Numbered from the stretch's first letter, positions 25,537 through 34,548 are shown. The stretch: DNA of 64,000 bases from Mucilaginibacter aquaedulcis (GCF_030409325.1 NZ_JAUFPR010000004.1:667548-731547), one strand, 5' to 3'. Numbers and translations are program-made. Notes: a model not told the origin generated them from the letters alone.

Positions 25537-25617
25537 TGGTGAGCAGTGAGTGGTTGATTGAGTTAATTGGGTTATAGGAAAACCATTCACCTGATCAATT
25601 CAATCAACCACTCACCA
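25537..25617. repeat. Tandem-word hairpin E (ybaB-serine hydrolase gap)
   Basis: The left arm TGGTGAGCAGTGAGTGG plus TTGATTGAGTTAATTGGGTT and the right arm AACCATTCACCTGATCAATT plus CAATCAACCACTCACCA are imperfect complements over nearly 40 nt with almost no loop. The words are the same as in hairpins A, B and F. Confidence 0.85.
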
Positions 25618-25622
25618 AATTT

Positions 25623-26852
25623 TTAATCTTCGCTGGTATCGCCGTTACCGGTGTAGGCGCTTTTGCGTACTATTGGCATACCCGCGGCCCTGAACAGATC
25701 ATCTAATTTTAGTAAACTGCCATTAGCTAAATTAGTTAACAGCACAATAGTGATATCGTTTTTCATATCGCGCAAATAAATGTGCCTGAAACCGTGCCAC
25801 CAGCCAGTGTGGTAAATAACTTCCTGCCCTGGGGCGGTGAAAGTACGCCAGCCATAGCCGTAGCTAAAGTGACCGTGCACCATAGGGTTGCGGGGCACAT
25901 AGGCAGAATCAAGAGTGGCTTGTTTCAGCAGGCGACCTGCGCTTAAAGCGCGGTCAAACAGAAACAGGTCACCAACGGTACTGTAGATACCTTTGTCGCC
26001 CACGGGGCCATCTAAAAAGTTTTGTGCAACGGAGTATTTCCACTGGCCCCTGTCGTGCCCAACCACATCAACCGGTATTTTATCATACACAGCCTTTGAG
26101 TAAACATGAGTATGTGCCATACTTGCTGGGGCGAATACATTCTGCTTCATGAAATCGGCATAGCTCATACCGCTTACCTTTTCAATGATGGCGCCAAGCA
26201 CCATAAAGTTAGAGTTGTTGTATAAAAAGCGTTTATTAGGAACGTTAAAAGGCCGTGGCTTATAATCGGCAATCATTTTCATGGCGTCGGCATTGGTTAG
26301 GCCTTTGCGCTGGTTAAGGTGCTGACTGCGGTATATATCATCGATAAAATAAACATAGTTCATCATGCCCGAGCGGTGGGTAAGCAGCAGCCGTATGGTA
26401 ACCCCATCATACGGAAAATCGGGGAAGAATTTTTTTACGTCATCATCAAGTGTAAGTTTACCACGCTCCAACAGCATTAAAATGGCAGTTGAGGTCATGG
26501 TTTTGGTAACCGAGGCCAGCTCAAACTGCGAACTTAATTTAAGACTGTCGCGGTGCAGGTAATCTGCCCAGCCTATGGCATTTTCATAAACTATTTTTCC
26601 TTTTTTTGCCACCAGCACGTTGCCATTAAAGCCACGGGTGCGGTGAAGTTCTTTCATTACCTCATCAATTCTTTTATCGGCATTTTTGGGGTTGTAGGCC
26701 AGCAGGGCAGTAGTATCTAAAGGTTTGCTGTTGGTGGGGCTTGCACTTGTATTTTTATCGTTGTTTTTTGATTTGCAGGATGTCAATATTACCAGGGAGG
26801 CGGCAACAGTTAGTAGGCTTTTGTACACTAATCTCATAAATAAATTTCTCAC
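25623..26852 (-). CDS. Serine hydrolase, class C beta-lactamase/DD-peptidase-like lipoprotein
   Basis: A 409-residue predicted lipoprotein (lipobox VILTSC, Cys26) with the beta-lactamase/transpeptidase-like fold. Catalytic residues are visible: Ser114-x-x-Lys117 (SVTK), the Tyr in YNNSN and the HTGWWHG motif. Such proteins act as DD-peptidases, esterases or D-amino-acid amidases; a role as a resistance beta-lactamase is not supported. A second ATG at residue 6 (MRLVYK) is a possible start. The tail SAYTGNGDTSED is acidic. Confidence 0.82.
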   Translation of the reverse strand: MRNLFMRLVYKSLLTVAASLVILTSCKSKNNDKNTSASPTNSKPLDTTALLAYNPKNADKRIDEVMKELHRTRGFNGNVLVAKKGKIVYENAIGWADYLHRDSLKLSSQFELASVTKTMTSTAILMLLERGKLTLDDDVKKFFPDFPYDGVTIRLLLTHRSGMMNYVYFIDDIYRSQHLNQRKGLTNADAMKMIADYKPRPFNVPNKRFLYNNSNFMVLGAIIEKVSGMSYADFMKQNVFAPASMAHTHVYSKAVYDKIPVDVVGHDRGQWKYSVAQNFLDGPVGDKGIYSTVGDLFLFDRALSAGRLLKQATLDSAYVPRNPMVHGHFSYGYGWRTFTAPGQEVIYHTGWWHGFRHIYLRDMKNDITIVLLTNLANGSLLKLDDLFRAAGMPIVRKSAYTGNGDTSED

Positions 26853-26946
26853 TCTTAAACGAATGCGAAAATTAGAAATTATAATGCAGGTATGAATTAA
26901 AGTTTTACTTTTTTTCGTTTAGAAAATACTCTTTGTATGTTTAAGT

Positions 26947-27948
26947 ATGAATACTGTGAAAAAGATAGGTTTAATTATACACATTTTGTTCCTCGGCCTT
27001 TTGGCCCATGCCCAGGATACCTCTGTTAGCGAATTGATAAAGCAGGGCATAGAGCTCAATAATGCCCATGATTATACCGGAGCCATTGAAAAATATAAAC
27101 AAGCGTTAAGTGCTGAGCCCGATAATCCACAGGCTAATTACCAGATGGCTTTTAGCCTCTCGGCAGCGGGCAGGGGTACAGAAGGTGTACCCTATTTAAA
27201 TAGGACCATAGCAGGCAGCAATAATTTTACCGGCCCGGCCTATGAACTTTTAGGTAGTATTTATGATGCCGCCAAGCAGCCGCAGCAAGCCATTGACGCC
27301 TATAAAGCCGGTATAAAAATTAAGCCCGACTATCAGCCATTATATTTTAACCTTGGGCTGGCCTATTTCCGCGCCAAGCAATTTGCCGATGCAGAACTTG
27401 CCGCTACCGAAGCTATTAAGCTCGACCCCAAACATGCCAACAGCCAGCGTTTATATGCGTTGGTAGCCTTCCATCAAAACAAACGGGCCCCTGCCCTGCT
27501 GGCATTATGCAGCTTTTTATTCATGGAACCCGATGGCCCGCGCTCGGCAGAGGCGTATACCAACATGCAGAGCATTTTAAAGGGAGGTACACTGAAAACC
27601 GAAAAGGCTGATGCTGCTACCATTGCCCTGAACAAAGCCCTATCCACAGCTGCTGCAACCACCGATTTAAGGAGGTACACCTCGCCTGCTGATTTACTGG
27701 CCGCCCAGTTAAAAGCTATATTTATAGCCATTGGTCCGCTGACCGAAAAACAAACCGGGAACGGTTTTTTCAGGAATTATTACGCATCGTTTTTTTACAA
27801 ACTGGCCCAAACAGAACACATGCCCGCCTTTGCCCGGCTGATGGATCTGAGTGCCAACAAAGCCGCCGATAGCCAATGGCTGCAGCAAAATGAGGATAAA
27901 CGGAAGGCGCTGGGGGCCTGGGTTGGAGGGCAGGAAAGAAAGTTTTAA
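26947..27948 (+). CDS. Secreted tetratricopeptide-repeat protein
   Basis: A 333-residue protein with a signal peptide (IGLIIHILFLGLLAHAQ) and about four TPR units between residues 30 and 190. Examples are AHDYTGAIEKYKQALSAEPD, PQQAIDAYKAGIKIKPDYQP and FADAELAATEAIKLDPKH. The C-terminal part is helical without clear repeats. TPR proteins are scaffolds; the partner is not evident. It is followed 14 nt later by a SUKH-domain gene, which may be co-transcribed but shows no functional link. Confidence 0.8.
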   Translation: MNTVKKIGLIIHILFLGLLAHAQDTSVSELIKQGIELNNAHDYTGAIEKYKQALSAEPDNPQANYQMAFSLSAAGRGTEGVPYLNRTIAGSNNFTGPAYELLGSIYDAAKQPQQAIDAYKAGIKIKPDYQPLYFNLGLAYFRAKQFADAELAATEAIKLDPKHANSQRLYALVAFHQNKRAPALLALCSFLFMEPDGPRSAEAYTNMQSILKGGTLKTEKADAATIALNKALSTAAATTDLRRYTSPADLLAAQLKAIFIAIGPLTEKQTGNGFFRNYYASFFYKLAQTEHMPAFARLMDLSANKAADSQWLQQNEDKRKALGAWVGGQERKF

Positions 27949-27962
27949 ATATTAAAAGGTAT

Positions 27963-28469
27963 ATGACAGATATTTTCGATCAATGTGATGCTATTTTAAA
28001 TGAGCTTTCATTGTTTTCTAACGAATTGGTTTATATGGGCCCGGCTATAAGTGATGACAGATTGGAATTATTGGAAAAACAAATAGGTTTTGTATTGCCT
28101 TTTGATTTTAAATACATCGTTAAAAAACATAATGGTTTCTCGTTAGATGGCAATAAAGTTTACGGGATTGATAAGGAACTGCGAGGGACATCGCTTGATG
28201 AGGTGTATATGTTTGAGCATTTTGAGGTTGGAAATAAAATGCCGCTTGAGTTTTTTCCTTTTTCACCTGATGGTTATGGTAATCATTATTGCTTTGATCT
28301 TTCAAACCTTAACTTAGGGCAGTGTCCGGTTGTATTTTGGCAGCATGATTACATTTATGAAAATAAGGATAAGGTAGAGGAGTGTAATGCATCTTTTGTT
28401 GAATGGATAAAAGAGGTATTGATAAATTGGACACTCGAAGATTATAATTATGATGGTACTTCAAAATAA
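27963..28469 (+). CDS. SMI1/KNR4 (SUKH) superfamily protein
   Basis: A 168-residue SUKH-fold protein. The signature region is LELLEKQIGFVLPFDFKYIV, followed by KHNGFSLDGNKVYGI. In bacteria this fold is mostly found in immunity proteins against polymorphic toxins, often of the nuclease or deaminase class, but housekeeping members exist. No toxin, Rhs or secretion-tagged gene is adjacent, so this is an orphan. It is more AT-rich than the neighbouring TPR gene, which hints at a separate origin. Confidence 0.8.
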   Translation: MTDIFDQCDAILNELSLFSNELVYMGPAISDDRLELLEKQIGFVLPFDFKYIVKKHNGFSLDGNKVYGIDKELRGTSLDEVYMFEHFEVGNKMPLEFFPFSPDGYGNHYCFDLSNLNLGQCPVVFWQHDYIYENKDKVEECNASFVEWIKEVLINWTLEDYNYDGTSK

Positions 28470-28491
28470 TTCGGGATATAAGCTGGCTATT

Positions 28492-28842
28492 ATGAAATCT
28501 CGCTTAAGACGCTTTTACTCATTGCCTGGGATTTTATTTCTTATATTATTGTTAGTTAATAACCTTATCGCGGTTGTTTTTGAAGGGATGGCCTTTTTGA
28601 GCGGTCCATCGAAGGGGCATTACGATACTTTAACTCTTGTTATGAAGTTAGCACTTTATGGATTTATAGTAAGCTTAGTATTTTCATTTGTTTCATTGGC
28701 TTTGAACTATCTTTTCAAAAAGTACTTTAAATCTGGATTGACCGGGCAACTTAAATTTTTCTTGACTCAGTTGGGAATGCTTTATTTGGTGTTTATTATT
28801 TCTTTTTTGGTTGTGTTTATTCTGCCAGCTATAAAATACTAA
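28492..28842 (+). CDS. Small membrane protein of unknown function
   Basis: A 116-residue protein with three hydrophobic segments (about 10-30, 50-75 and 88-113) and a basic N-terminus (MKSRLRRFYS). I recognise no family. An ATG at 28450 would overlap the SUKH gene by 20 nt. The ATG at 28492 gives a normal 22-nt gap and a sensible positive-inside start, so it is preferred. Its AT-rich composition matches the SUKH gene and differs from the flanks, so the two may have arrived together. Confidence 0.6.
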   Translation: MKSRLRRFYSLPGILFLILLLVNNLIAVVFEGMAFLSGPSKGHYDTLTLVMKLALYGFIVSLVFSFVSLALNYLFKKYFKSGLTGQLKFFLTQLGMLYLVFIISFLVVFILPAIKY

Positions 28843-28902
28843 GTGTCCAGCTTTATATTAAAAAGATTACGCTTACCCTCTCCCATACATCATATAAAAC
28901 CA

Positions 28903-28910
28903 TAACTTTG
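28903..28910 (+). promoter_or_regulatory. TAnnTTTG -7 box for fumC
   Basis: TAACTTTG lies 26 nt before the fumC ATG and matches the Bacteroidota -7 consensus. No clear -33 element was seen. Confidence 0.5.
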
Positions 28911-28935
28911 CCCTGCTAAAAATTTTAATACTACC

Positions 28936-30333
28936 ATGAGTTTCAGAACCGAACACGATACCATGGGCGAGGTACAGGTACCTGCCGATAAATACTGGGG
29001 AGCACAAACAGAACGTTCACGCAATAACTTTAAGATTGGTCCGGAGGCTTCTATGCCTAAAGAGATCATTGATGCGTTTGCTTACCTGAAAAAAGCTGCC
29101 GCTTTTACCAATACCGATCTTGGGGTATTGCCAGCTGAAAAACGCGACCTGATAGCACAGGTTTGCGATGAAATTTTAACCGGATCATTAGCTGCAGAGT
29201 TTCCGCTGGTTATTTGGCAAACCGGCTCGGGCACGCAATCAAACATGAACGTGAACGAGGTGGTAGCCAACCGAGCACACGTATTACAAGGTAATAAACT
29301 GGGCGAAGGCAAAACCTTCATCCACCCTAATGATGATGTAAATAAATCACAATCATCAAACGATACTTACCCAACTGCTATGCACATCGCAGCATACAAA
29401 ATACTGATTGATGTAACCATCCCCGGTATTGAAAAACTGCGCGATACCCTGCAAGCTAAAGTTGAGGCTTTCAAAAATGTTGTAAAAATTGGCCGTACCC
29501 ATCTGATGGATGCTACGCCATTAACTTTGGGTCAGGAATTTTCCGGTTATGTGTCACAACTTAACCACGGCTTAAAGGCATTACGCAATACGCTTGATCA
29601 CCTTTCTGAACTTGCCCTTGGCGGTACTGCTGTAGGTACTGGTATTAATACTCCTAAGGGTTATGATGTAAAAGTGGCTGAGTACATTGCCCAGTTCACT
29701 GGCTTGCCATTTATCACTGCCGAAAATAAATTTGAGGCCCTTGCTGCTCATGATGCCATTGTTGAAAGCCATGGCGCGCTGAAACAAATAGCAGTTTCAT
29801 TAATGAAAATAGCTAACGATATCAGGATGCTGGCTTCTGGTCCGCGTTCAGGTATTGGCGAAATTCATATACCGGATAACGAGCCGGGATCATCAATTAT
29901 GCCAGGCAAGGTTAATCCAACCCAAAATGAGGCGGTTACTATGGTTGCTGCACAAGTAATGGGTAACGATGTTGCTATATCTATTGGTGGTTCAAACGGT
30001 CATTATGAGCTGAATGTATTTAAACCGCTTATGGCTGCAAACTTTTTACAGTCGGCCCGATTAATTGGCGATGCCTGCGTATCATTTAATGATCATTGCG
30101 CGGTTGGTATCGAACCAAACTACGAAGGCATTAAAAAGCATTTGGAAAACTCCCTGATGCTGGTAACCGCGCTTAACCCGCACATTGGTTATGAAAACGC
30201 GGCTAAGATTGCCAAAACCGCGCTGAAAGAAAACAAATCATTACGTGAAGCCGCCATTGCGCTGGGGCTATTGACCAGCGAACAGTTTGACCAATGGGTT
30301 AAACCCGAAGAAATGATAGGCTCATTAAAATAA
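28936..30333 (+). CDS. fumC: Class II fumarate hydratase
   Basis: A 465-residue fumarase that hydrates fumarate to L-malate in the TCA cycle. It has the family signature [11 protein letters not shown] (near residue 318) with the flexible catalytic loop. [21 protein letters not shown] and [17 protein letters not shown] are substrate-binding blocks. The length is normal. It is functionally linked with the sdhCAB operon at the start of the window but lies 25 kb away and has its own promoter-like box and a terminator. Confidence 0.97.
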   Translation: MSFRTEHDTMGEVQVPADKYWGAQTERSRNNFKIGPEASMPKEIIDAFAYLKKAAAFTNTDLGVLPAEKRDLIAQVCDEILTGSLAAEFPLVIWQTGSGTQSNMNVNEVVANRAHVLQGNKLGEGKTFIHPNDDVNKSQSSNDTYPTAMHIAAYKILIDVTIPGIEKLRDTLQAKVEAFKNVVKIGRTHLMDATPLTLGQEFSGYVSQLNHGLKALRNTLDHLSELALGGTAVGTGINTPKGYDVKVAEYIAQFTGLPFITAENKFEALAAHDAIVESHGALKQIAVSLMKIANDIRMLASGPRSGIGEIHIPDNEPGSSIMPGKVNPTQNEAVTMVAAQVMGNDVAISIGGSNGHYELNVFKPLMAANFLQSARLIGDACVSFNDHCAVGIEPNYEGIKKHLENSLMLVTALNPHIGYENAAKIAKTALKENKSLREAAIALGLLTSEQFDQWVKPEEMIGSLK

Positions 30334-30348
30334 GAACCTCCACCCCAA

Positions 30349-30376
30349 CCCCTCTCTGTACAGAGAGGGGCTTTTT
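30349..30376 (+). terminator. Intrinsic terminator after fumC
   Basis: A perfect CCCCTCTCTG/CAGAGAGGGG stem with a 2-nt TA loop followed by CTTTTT. Confidence 0.85.
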
Positions 30377-30392
30377 ATTGAACTTGCAGTTT

Positions 30393-30929
30393 ATGCAAAT
30401 AAAATTCCGTTTTAAATACTTCCCTTTACGCTCCTGGCTTTCGGCCTTTGGCCTGTTGCTTTTAGCTTGTAGTTTTCACGCCTGTACCATGAACCCCGAT
30501 ATGCAAACACCCGGACAACAATATGTGCAGGGCGAATGGCAGCAGGATTCTGTACCGGCACAAAAGCGCCTGGTTGCTTATTCATTGTATAGCCTGAAAT
30601 TTAACTGCGACTCATTTTTTATGAAGATCAGCTCATTCAGCAAGGTAAATTATGGTGCCGATACCTGTATGAACAGCGGCCACTGGGCCGAGTACATCAA
30701 AGGCACTTATTCTCAAAAATTGGATACCCTGCACCTGAAGGGCGAGTTTTGTAATGCCGATGGCAGTTATAAAGACGAGAAAGGCTGTTTCCGCTCGGGC
30801 GATTACGAAGAGTATTTTAAGGTGAAGCAAAAAAGCGATTCGCTTATTCAGTTTGCCAGTACATCAAACGTTATTCCCATTAACGCGCATTTAATAAAAC
30901 GTACAAGTTGTGTCCCAAAACCACTATAG
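30393..30929 (+). CDS. Predicted lipoprotein of unknown function
   Basis: A 178-residue protein with a lipoprotein signal: a basic start (MQIKFRFKYFPLRS), a hydrophobic stretch and SFHAC before TMNPD. The open frame can begin at TTG 30378, but that lies within the tail of the fumC terminator, so ATG 30393 is preferred. The mature part contains strand-like segments and several Cys (for example NCDSFFMK, DTCMNSGHW, EFCNADGSY, GCFRSGDYEEYF) that could form disulfides. The family was not recognised. The stop is one base before the nuclease ATG, so the pair is co-translated. Confidence 0.65.
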   Translation: MQIKFRFKYFPLRSWLSAFGLLLLACSFHACTMNPDMQTPGQQYVQGEWQQDSVPAQKRLVAYSLYSLKFNCDSFFMKISSFSKVNYGADTCMNSGHWAEYIKGTYSQKLDTLHLKGEFCNADGSYKDEKGCFRSGDYEEYFKVKQKSDSLIQFASTSNVIPINAHLIKRTSCVPKPL

Positions 30930-30930
30930 C

Positions 30931-31725
30931 ATGAAAAACCACTTTTTTAAACGAATCTTTATCCTTGTTGCCTTGTTTTATGTGCCTTTGCAAAGCATGG
31001 CATGGGGAACAAACGGTCACCGTATTTGCGGCCAGATTGCCGATAGCTACTTAACGCCTAAAGCCCGTGCAGCCATAAAAGCTATTTTGGGCAATGAATC
31101 AATAGCGATCACCAGTAACTGGGCCGATTTTATAAAATCAGATCCTAATTACAAGTACCTGTATAACTGGCATTTTATTGACCTGGACAAAGCCTATAAC
31201 TACCCAGAATTGCAGGATTATTTAAAAGCGGATACTGCTACAGATGCCTATACCAAAATGAACTTTTTGATAGCCGGCTTAAAAAAGAAGGATATCACCA
31301 AAGCCAATAAATTGCTTTATCTGCGTATGCTGATCCACATTGTTGAGGATGTGCACCAACCCCTGCATACCGGCCATACCCAGGATAAAGGCGGTAATGA
31401 CGTTAAGGTGCAGTGGTTTGGTAAAGATACTAACCTGCACTCTGTGTGGGATAGCGAGCTGATAGATATGCAGCAACTGAGCTACACCGAATATGCGGCC
31501 ATGATAAACCATACTACCGCTGCCGAGCGTGCACAATTACAGAAAGCTCCTATAAGCGAGTGGCTGTTTGAAAGCAACCAGCTTGCCGAAAATATTTATG
31601 CAGGCGTTACTCCTCACGAAAACCTGAGTTACAAATACAACTTTAAATATATTGAGCTGCTTAATCACCAGATGCTGAAAGCCGGTGTGCGTTTGGCAGG
31701 GATCTTGAATCAGCTATTTGGATAA
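30931..31725 (+). CDS. S1/P1-type zinc nuclease, secreted
   Basis: A 264-residue exported nuclease. After signal cleavage at QSMA the mature protein begins with Trp25 (WGTNGHRICG), whose N-terminus is a zinc ligand in S1/P1 enzymes. Further trinuclear-zinc ligands are visible: His30, the Asp in SNWADFIK, HFID, HIVEDVHQPLHTGHTQDKGG and LHSVWDSELID. It should degrade single-stranded nucleic acid in the periplasm or outside and so help phosphate and nucleotide scavenging. An upstream GTG would add seven residues and is less likely. Confidence 0.9.
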   Translation: MKNHFFKRIFILVALFYVPLQSMAWGTNGHRICGQIADSYLTPKARAAIKAILGNESIAITSNWADFIKSDPNYKYLYNWHFIDLDKAYNYPELQDYLKADTATDAYTKMNFLIAGLKKKDITKANKLLYLRMLIHIVEDVHQPLHTGHTQDKGGNDVKVQWFGKDTNLHSVWDSELIDMQQLSYTEYAAMINHTTAAERAQLQKAPISEWLFESNQLAENIYAGVTPHENLSYKYNFKYIELLNHQMLKAGVRLAGILNQLFG

Positions 31726-31727
31726 AA

Positions 31728-31818
31728 TAGTGAGTGGGTTAATTAAGTGAGTGGAGAATGGTTTAAAGATTGTTATAAACCACTCACTTAATCAATCCAT
31801 TAACTACTCACCTCTCAC
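31728..31818. repeat. Tandem-word hairpin F (nuclease-phosphatase gap)
   Basis: The left arm AGTGAGTGGGTTAATTAAG plus TGAGTGGAGAATGGTTTA starts right after the nuclease stop and has no C. The right arm TAAACCACTCACTTAATC plus AATCCATTAACTACTCACC ends 4 nt before the phosphatase ATG. It belongs to the same word family as hairpins A, B and E. Confidence 0.85.
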
Positions 31819-31822
31819 AAAA

Positions 31823-32263
31823 ATGAAAATATTAATGGTTTGCCTGGGTAATATATGCCGTTCGCCGCTGGCGGAGGGTGTTATGCAACACCTGGCATCT
31901 GAAGCGGGTCTGGATTGGCAGGTTGATTCGGCCGGAACGGGTGGCTGGCATGTAGGCGAAGGGCCCGACAGGCGATCAACCCGTACAGCGCGTAATCATG
32001 GCATTGATATCAGCAAGCAGGTTTGCCGCCAGTTTAGAACAAACGATTTTGACCGTTTTGATCACATCTTTGTGATGGATAAAAATAACCTGACTGATGT
32101 TATCTCGTTGGCCCGGAACGATCAGGATATTCAAAAAGTAAAACTATTGCTCGGCGATAAAGTTGTACCCGATCCCTACTATGATGATAACCAGTTTGAA
32201 CCCGTTTTTGAATTAATTGAAGGCGGTTGCAAGGATATTATCAGGGAGTTGACGAAGGGGTAA
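31823..32263 (+). CDS. Low-molecular-weight protein-tyrosine phosphatase
   Basis: A 146-residue LMW-PTP. The P-loop is CLGNICRSPLAEG (C-x5-R-S), near the N-terminus as expected, and the general-acid Asp is in VPDPYYDD. The open frame starts at 31751 inside hairpin F, but the family start MKILMVCLGN is the ATG at 31823. It probably removes phosphate from tyrosine-phosphorylated proteins. A role in polysaccharide export control is known for some relatives, but no such genes are near. Confidence 0.92.
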   Translation: MKILMVCLGNICRSPLAEGVMQHLASEAGLDWQVDSAGTGGWHVGEGPDRRSTRTARNHGIDISKQVCRQFRTNDFDRFDHIFVMDKNNLTDVISLARNDQDIQKVKLLLGDKVVPDPYYDDNQFEPVFELIEGGCKDIIRELTKG

Positions 32264-32303
32264 AATAAAATTTTGTCATTGCTGCAAACCATAATTTAGG
32301 GAC

Positions 32304-32377
32304 TGTCATAGTGAGCTCCGTCGAACCATGGTGGGCAGGCCTCTACGCGTGATCCTTCGACAAGCTCAGGATGACAT
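32304..32377. repeat. GTCATCCTGAGCTTGTCGAAGG-type inverted repeat
   Basis: The left arm GTCATAGTGAGCTCCGTCGA and the right arm TCCTTCGACAAGCTCAGGAT plus GAC are imperfect complements. This word set is common in Bacteroidota intergenic regions. It is the 3' gap of the phosphatase and the GNAT gene. Confidence 0.7.
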
Positions 32378-32415
32378 GGCCTTTTGCACTACGCGTTTTG
32401 AGATGACTTAGTTTT

Positions 32416-32925
32416 TTAAAGAGGGCTTCTCGCCACCTTAAAAAACGGCAGACTTTCACCGTACCAAAACGCCCGGCCGTGTTGTATAAAGCCAGCCTTG
32501 GCCAGTACTTTTTGTGATGCTGCATTATCCGGATGGGTTACCGCGCAAATTTCTCTTAAACCAACATCATTCAGGCCATAAAATACCAATGCTTTTGCCA
32601 GTTCTGTAGCGATACCCGATCCCCAGTATTTCAGGTGCAGCCGGTAGCCCAGCTCAATGCGCGTTCCGTCATACTCGCTATAGTTCAGGATGCAAACACC
32701 AATAAAATCGTTATCATCCAGGTTGAATATTCCCCACCTGCCTAAGCCGGTTTGTTTCTCGTAATCTCTGAGGGTATCTTTAAAAACCTTTTTACTTTCC
32801 TGCTCGGTACGTTTTTTTACGTAACGGGTGAGGCGTGTATCGGCATCAAGATCTAATAAAAGTTGTTCGTCTTCGGCTGTAAACTCCCGTATCAGCAGGC
32901 GTGAGGTTTGGGCAATAACGTTCAT
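32416..32925 (-). CDS. GNAT-family N-acetyltransferase (RimJ/RimL-like)
   Basis: A 169-residue acetyltransferase of the RimJ/RimL type. TSRLLIREFTAEDEQLL is the classic beta1-alpha1 start. DFIGVCILNYSEYDGTRIELGYRLH holds the central strands. The acetyl-CoA loop is WGSGIATELAKALVFYG, and PDNAASQKVLAKAGF is the C-terminal block. The frame opens at 32976, but the family start is ATG 32925. The substrate is unknown. Confidence 0.88.
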   Translation of the reverse strand: MNVIAQTSRLLIREFTAEDEQLLLDLDADTRLTRYVKKRTEQESKKVFKDTLRDYEKQTGLGRWGIFNLDDNDFIGVCILNYSEYDGTRIELGYRLHLKYWGSGIATELAKALVFYGLNDVGLREICAVTHPDNAASQKVLAKAGFIQHGRAFWYGESLPFFKVARSPL

Positions 32926-33010
32926 GGTGCTCAAAAATATATTTTTACGCGGGTGTAAGGGTAAAAAGAGTGTCATTTAAGAGTAGAATGAATGATATTG
33001 GATTGTTTCG

Positions 33011-33084
33011 TTATCCTGAACTCGTTTCAGGATCCCACCGGAAGGGCTCCGCTCGTGAAGTGCCGAAACAAGTTCGGCATGACA
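33011..33084. repeat. Double palindrome repeat before hisS
   Basis: Two adjacent palindromic words, ATCCTGAACTCGTTTCAGGAT and TGCCGAAACAAGTTCGGCA, are separated by about 25 bp. They are of the same class as the repeat at 32304-32377 on the other side of the GNAT gene. A 74-residue ORF across it is not credible. Confidence 0.7.
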
Positions 33085-33118
33085 GCACGTACTTTATTCA
33101 GCATAATTTGCTTTTTTG

Positions 33119-33126
33119 TACATTTG
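33119..33126 (+). promoter_or_regulatory. TAnnTTTG box immediately before hisS
   Basis: TACATTTG matches the -7 consensus. Its G is only 4 nt before the hisS ATG at 33131, so if used it would give a leaderless or nearly leaderless mRNA. Confidence 0.4.
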
Positions 33127-33130
33127 CCGC

Positions 33131-34501
33131 ATGGCATCCATTAAACCATCTGTACCCAAAGGAACCCGCGATTTTTCACCTACCGAAATGGTGAAACGTA
33201 ACTATATTTTTGATACTATTAAAAGCGTGTTCCGTAAATACGGCTACCAGCAGATAGAAACGCCAACGATGGAGAACTCCTCTACCCTGTTAGGTAAATA
33301 TGGCGAAGAGGGTGACAAACTGATATTCAAAATCCTAAATAGCGGCGACTATCTTGCTAAGGTTGATGCTGATAAGCTTGCAGCCAAAAACTCCAACCAG
33401 ATAGCTTCAGAAATTTCCGAAAAAGCCCTGCGCTACGACCTCACCGTACCCTTTGCCCGCTACGTAGTACAACACCAGAACGAGATCACTTTTCCGTTCA
33501 AGCGTTTCCAGGTGCAGCCGGTTTGGCGTGCCGACAGGCCGCAGCGTGGCCGATACCGCGAGTTTTACCAGTGCGATGCTGATGTGGTAGGCTCCGATTC
33601 GTTACTGAACGAAGCCGAGTTTATCATGATATATGATGAGGCCTTAGGCAAGCTTGGGCTAAAGGATTTCAGCATAAAAATCAACAATAGAAAAATACTA
33701 TCAGGTATTGCCCAGATTATAGATAAAGCCGATAATATCATTGACCTCACTGTAGCCATTGATAAACTGGATAAAATTGGCCTGGATGGCGTTATCAAAG
33801 AACTGCTTGAACGCGGTTTTACAGAAGCCGACATCGACAAAATAAAACCGGTTATCCTGCTGGAAGGCACTAACGAGGAAAAGCTGCAGAGCCTGCGTGA
33901 GGCACTGGCTTCTTCAGAAATTGGCTTGAAAGGATGCGATGAGATTGAAACGGTATTTAACTATATCAAAAGCTGTCCGCTGCAAACCGCTGAGCTGGAG
34001 TTGGATATTACCCTGGCGCGCGGATTGAACTATTACACCGGCGCCATCTTTGAGGTTAAAACCAACGAAGTTGCTATGGGCAGCATCGGTGGTGGTGGCC
34101 GTTATGACGACCTTACCGGCATGTTTGGCCTGAAAGGACTTACTGGTGTAGGCATTTCCTTTGGTGCTGACCGTATTTACGATGTGCTGGAGGAGTTAAA
34201 TCTTTTCCCGGTCGCAGCCAATCAAAGCACCCAGGTGCTCATCTGTAATTTTGATAAAGAAGGTGAATTGTATGGCTTGCCATTATTGCAACAGCTGCGC
34301 CGCCAAAACGTAAATGCGGAGCTTTACCCGGCAGGTGCCAAGATCAAAAAGCAGATGGAATATGCCAATAACAAAAATATCCCTTACACAGTGGTAATTG
34401 GCAGCGAAGAAATACAAAGCGGCCTGCTCGCATTTAAAAACATGACCTCCGGCGAACAGGAAAAACTGACCGCAGAGCAGATTGTGGAGCGGTTGGGGTA
34501 G
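33131..34501 (+). CDS. hisS: Histidyl-tRNA synthetase
   Basis: A 456-residue class II aminoacyl-tRNA synthetase. Motif 1 surrounds [12 protein letters not shown]. Motif 2 is [20 protein letters not shown]. The histidine-binding blocks [15 protein letters not shown] and [12 protein letters not shown] are present, and motif 3 is [17 protein letters not shown]-terminal anticodon-binding domain follows from about residue 360. Residues [15 protein letters not shown] are the family start, so ATG 33131 is chosen over the TTG-led frame at 33116. Confidence 0.97.
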   Translation: MASIKPSVPKGTRDFSPTEMVKRNYIFDTIKSVFRKYGYQQIETPTMENSSTLLGKYGEEGDKLIFKILNSGDYLAKVDADKLAAKNSNQIASEISEKALRYDLTVPFARYVVQHQNEITFPFKRFQVQPVWRADRPQRGRYREFYQCDADVVGSDSLLNEAEFIMIYDEALGKLGLKDFSIKINNRKILSGIAQIIDKADNIIDLTVAIDKLDKIGLDGVIKELLERGFTEADIDKIKPVILLEGTNEEKLQSLREALASSEIGLKGCDEIETVFNYIKSCPLQTAELELDITLARGLNYYTGAIFEVKTNEVAMGSIGGGGRYDDLTGMFGLKGLTGVGISFGADRIYDVLEELNLFPVAANQSTQVLICNFDKEGELYGLPLLQQLRRQNVNAELYPAGAKIKKQMEYANNKNIPYTVVIGSEEIQSGLLAFKNMTSGEQEKLTAEQIVERLG

Positions 34502-34506
34502 ACTGA

Positions 34507-34536
34507 TGTCATTGCCACGCTACGCTCACAATGACA
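34507..34536. repeat. Short GTCATTG palindrome after hisS
   Basis: TGTCATTG and CAATGACA flank CCACGCTACGCTCA. It is a shortened copy of the repeats at 849-938 and 42705-42795. Confidence 0.65.
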
Positions 34537-34548
34537 AAGCGGTATCAA

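Noticed and set aside
25623-26852. Beta-lactam-resistance enzyme
   Set aside because: It has the SxxK/YxN fold motifs but is a broad-family serine hydrolase lipoprotein; resistance cannot be inferred.
27963-28469. Toxin-immunity locus
   Set aside because: A SUKH protein alone is not enough; no toxin or Rhs-type gene flanks it. Kept only as an orphan observation.
32970-33194. 74-residue plus-strand ORF before hisS
   Set aside because: Made of palindromic repeat sequence and out of frame with the true hisS start.
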